A stretch of 15,155 nucleotides of DNA from ARK-15 sp038880255 (lineage in GTDB: Archaea > Thermoplasmatota > Thermoplasmata > Thermoplasmatales > ARK-15): the NCBI GenBank assembly GCA_038880255.1, contig JAVZSA010000032.1:1-15155 (forward strand). The letters are read 5' to 3'. A program made the position numbers and the translations under genes. A model generated the notes under the pieces. That model ran no database searches and was not told where the DNA came from. It was given only the letters and a program-made list of their open reading frames with translations. Positions 14,678 through 15,155 of this stretch are shown in pieces (the stretch's first letter is position 1; each line of letters starts with the position of its first letter).

Positions 14678-14682
14678 GAAAT

Positions 14683-14699
14683 AGGGGGGTCCTACCTTT
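14683..14699 (+). other. Short G/C-rich hairpin after gcvT
   Basis: Six bases after the gcvT stop, AGGGGGGTCCTACCTTT can fold as a small stem (GGT with ACC around a CCT loop, extended by G-T pairs). It is unusual in this AT-rich region. It overlaps the proposed TTG start of the next gene, so it may hide that start or act at the RNA level. The stem is short, and chance is possible. Confidence 0.25.
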
Positions 14700-14916
14700 G
14701 ATCCTCGAGACAAAAAACAAAAAAATAAAAAGAGAAATAGAAATATGCAAGATGTCAAATGAACCAGCATATTATGGTATTGCAATAAAATTATCAGATC
14801 CTTTATGGAAAGAAATTAAAGAAAATAAAACATTTTTTTTAGATAAAAAAGAATGTAAAGTAACACAGGAAATCGACATAGGGGAAAATACGTGGTTTAT
14901 ATTTGAAATCCTTTAA
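14698..14916 (+). CDS. Short hypothetical protein downstream of gcvT
   Basis: The frame encodes 72 residues of no family I recognise. The N-terminal part is Lys/Glu-rich (TKNKKIKREIEICK), followed by a small alpha/beta-looking stretch (YYGIAIKLSDPLWKEI, then TFFLDKKECKVTQEI) and an aromatic end (NTWFIFEIL). The start is uncertain: TTG at 14698 lies inside a small hairpin and follows a G-run but no clear GGTGA site, whereas ATG at 14752 would give 54 residues starting MSNEPAYYGIAIK. It begins 20 bases after gcvT and may be co-transcribed with it. Its 3' end overlaps a minus-strand gene by 20 bases. The orderly hydrophobic pattern and the lack of internal stops support a real gene, but function is unknown. 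Confidence 0.55.
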   Translation: MILETKNKKIKREIEICKMSNEPAYYGIAIKLSDPLWKEIKENKTFFLDKKECKVTQEIDIGENTWFIFEIL

Positions 14917-15154
14917 CAACTTTTAATTTATTTTTTAATTTTTCCATTTCTTCTTTTATATTATATTTGTACGAATTTGTGTTTTCCATAGAATTTTTTT
15001 CAATATGATTTAAATATATATATGATAAATAAAGAATTATATCATCCCAAGTAAGATCCCATCTTTCAAGTTCATGCACAATTTCAGAGGATATTTTATT
15101 TAATAGTTCCTTTGTTTCCTTTTTAATTCCAATGGAAGCCCATTCCCCCTCCAT
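14897..15154 (-). CDS. Small ribbon-helix-helix-like protein
   Basis: This gene reads leftward from the window edge and gives 85 residues from ATG at 15154; a start beyond the edge cannot be excluded. The N-terminus fits a ribbon-helix-helix plan: strand WASIGIKKET (5-14), helix LLNKISSEIVHELERW (17-32), turn, and helix TWDDIILYLSYIYL (35-48). The second half is a charged, coiled-coil-like tail (IKEEMEKLKNKLKVVKG). Proteins of this kind in archaea are small DNA-binding regulators or antitoxins. No toxin partner is visible, although its upstream neighbour lies outside the window. It converges on the short hypothetical gene with a 20-base overlap of the 3' ends. The fold call is from pattern only. 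Confidence 0.6.
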   Translation of the reverse strand: MEGEWASIGIKKETKELLNKISSEIVHELERWDLTWDDIILYLSYIYLNHIEKNSMENTNSYKYNIKEEMEKLKNKLKVVKGFQI

Positions 15155-15155
15155 A

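Overview
The window is archaeal chromosomal DNA. It is AT-rich, roughly one third G+C or less by eye. It encodes archaeal-type information-processing proteins: ribosomal protein L15e, the IF-2-like factor aIF5B, a single PCNA clamp and a short-leader UPF0251 regulator. Many genes start with no ribosome binding site, about 22-35 bases after a TATA-like element, while others carry a GGTGAT-type Shine-Dalgarno sequence. The PCNA (ending in APRIEE) and L15e look most like those of Thermoplasmata, so a low-GC thermoplasmatal archaeon is my best guess; this is inference from remembered family members, not a search.

Layout. Bases 1-3164 form a membrane-transport block: the tail of an APC amino-acid permease, a DUF1646 predicted ion transporter on the minus strand, a divergent 14-helix MFS drug exporter, and a UPF0251/DUF134 DNA-binding protein whose stop abuts that of the exporter. 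Bases 3246-6344 form a plus-strand run: a free-standing AAA-associated C-terminal domain protein, a divergent polyprenyl synthetase and CTP synthase. A minus-strand pair follows (6335-7989), with L15e upstream of a GT4 glycosyltransferase and coupled to it by a TAATG overlap.

Bases about 8000-8782 carry no intact gene. They hold the L15e promoter and leader, a stretch that looks like a decayed plus-strand coding sequence broken over three frames, and the promoter of a 73-residue winged-helix protein (8783-9004). A minus-strand information-processing cluster follows: aIF5B, PCNA and a UbiD-family decarboxylase. From 12922 the strand turns to plus with PdxT and GcvT, then a short unknown gene, and finally a minus-strand small ribbon-helix-helix-like protein running to the window edge.

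How the genes relate. Most are housekeeping genes placed side by side rather than one pathway. Possible links are prenyl synthetase (lipid or quinone side chain) with UbiD (mevalonate branch or menaquinone decarboxylation), and CTP synthase with the glycosyltransferase in membrane and surface polymer supply. No obvious defence island, CRISPR array, complete insertion sequence, tRNA or rRNA is visible. The least ordinary items are the decayed region, the divergent prenyl synthetase, the free-standing AAA-associated domain protein, the L15e leader and the compositionally distinct gcvT.
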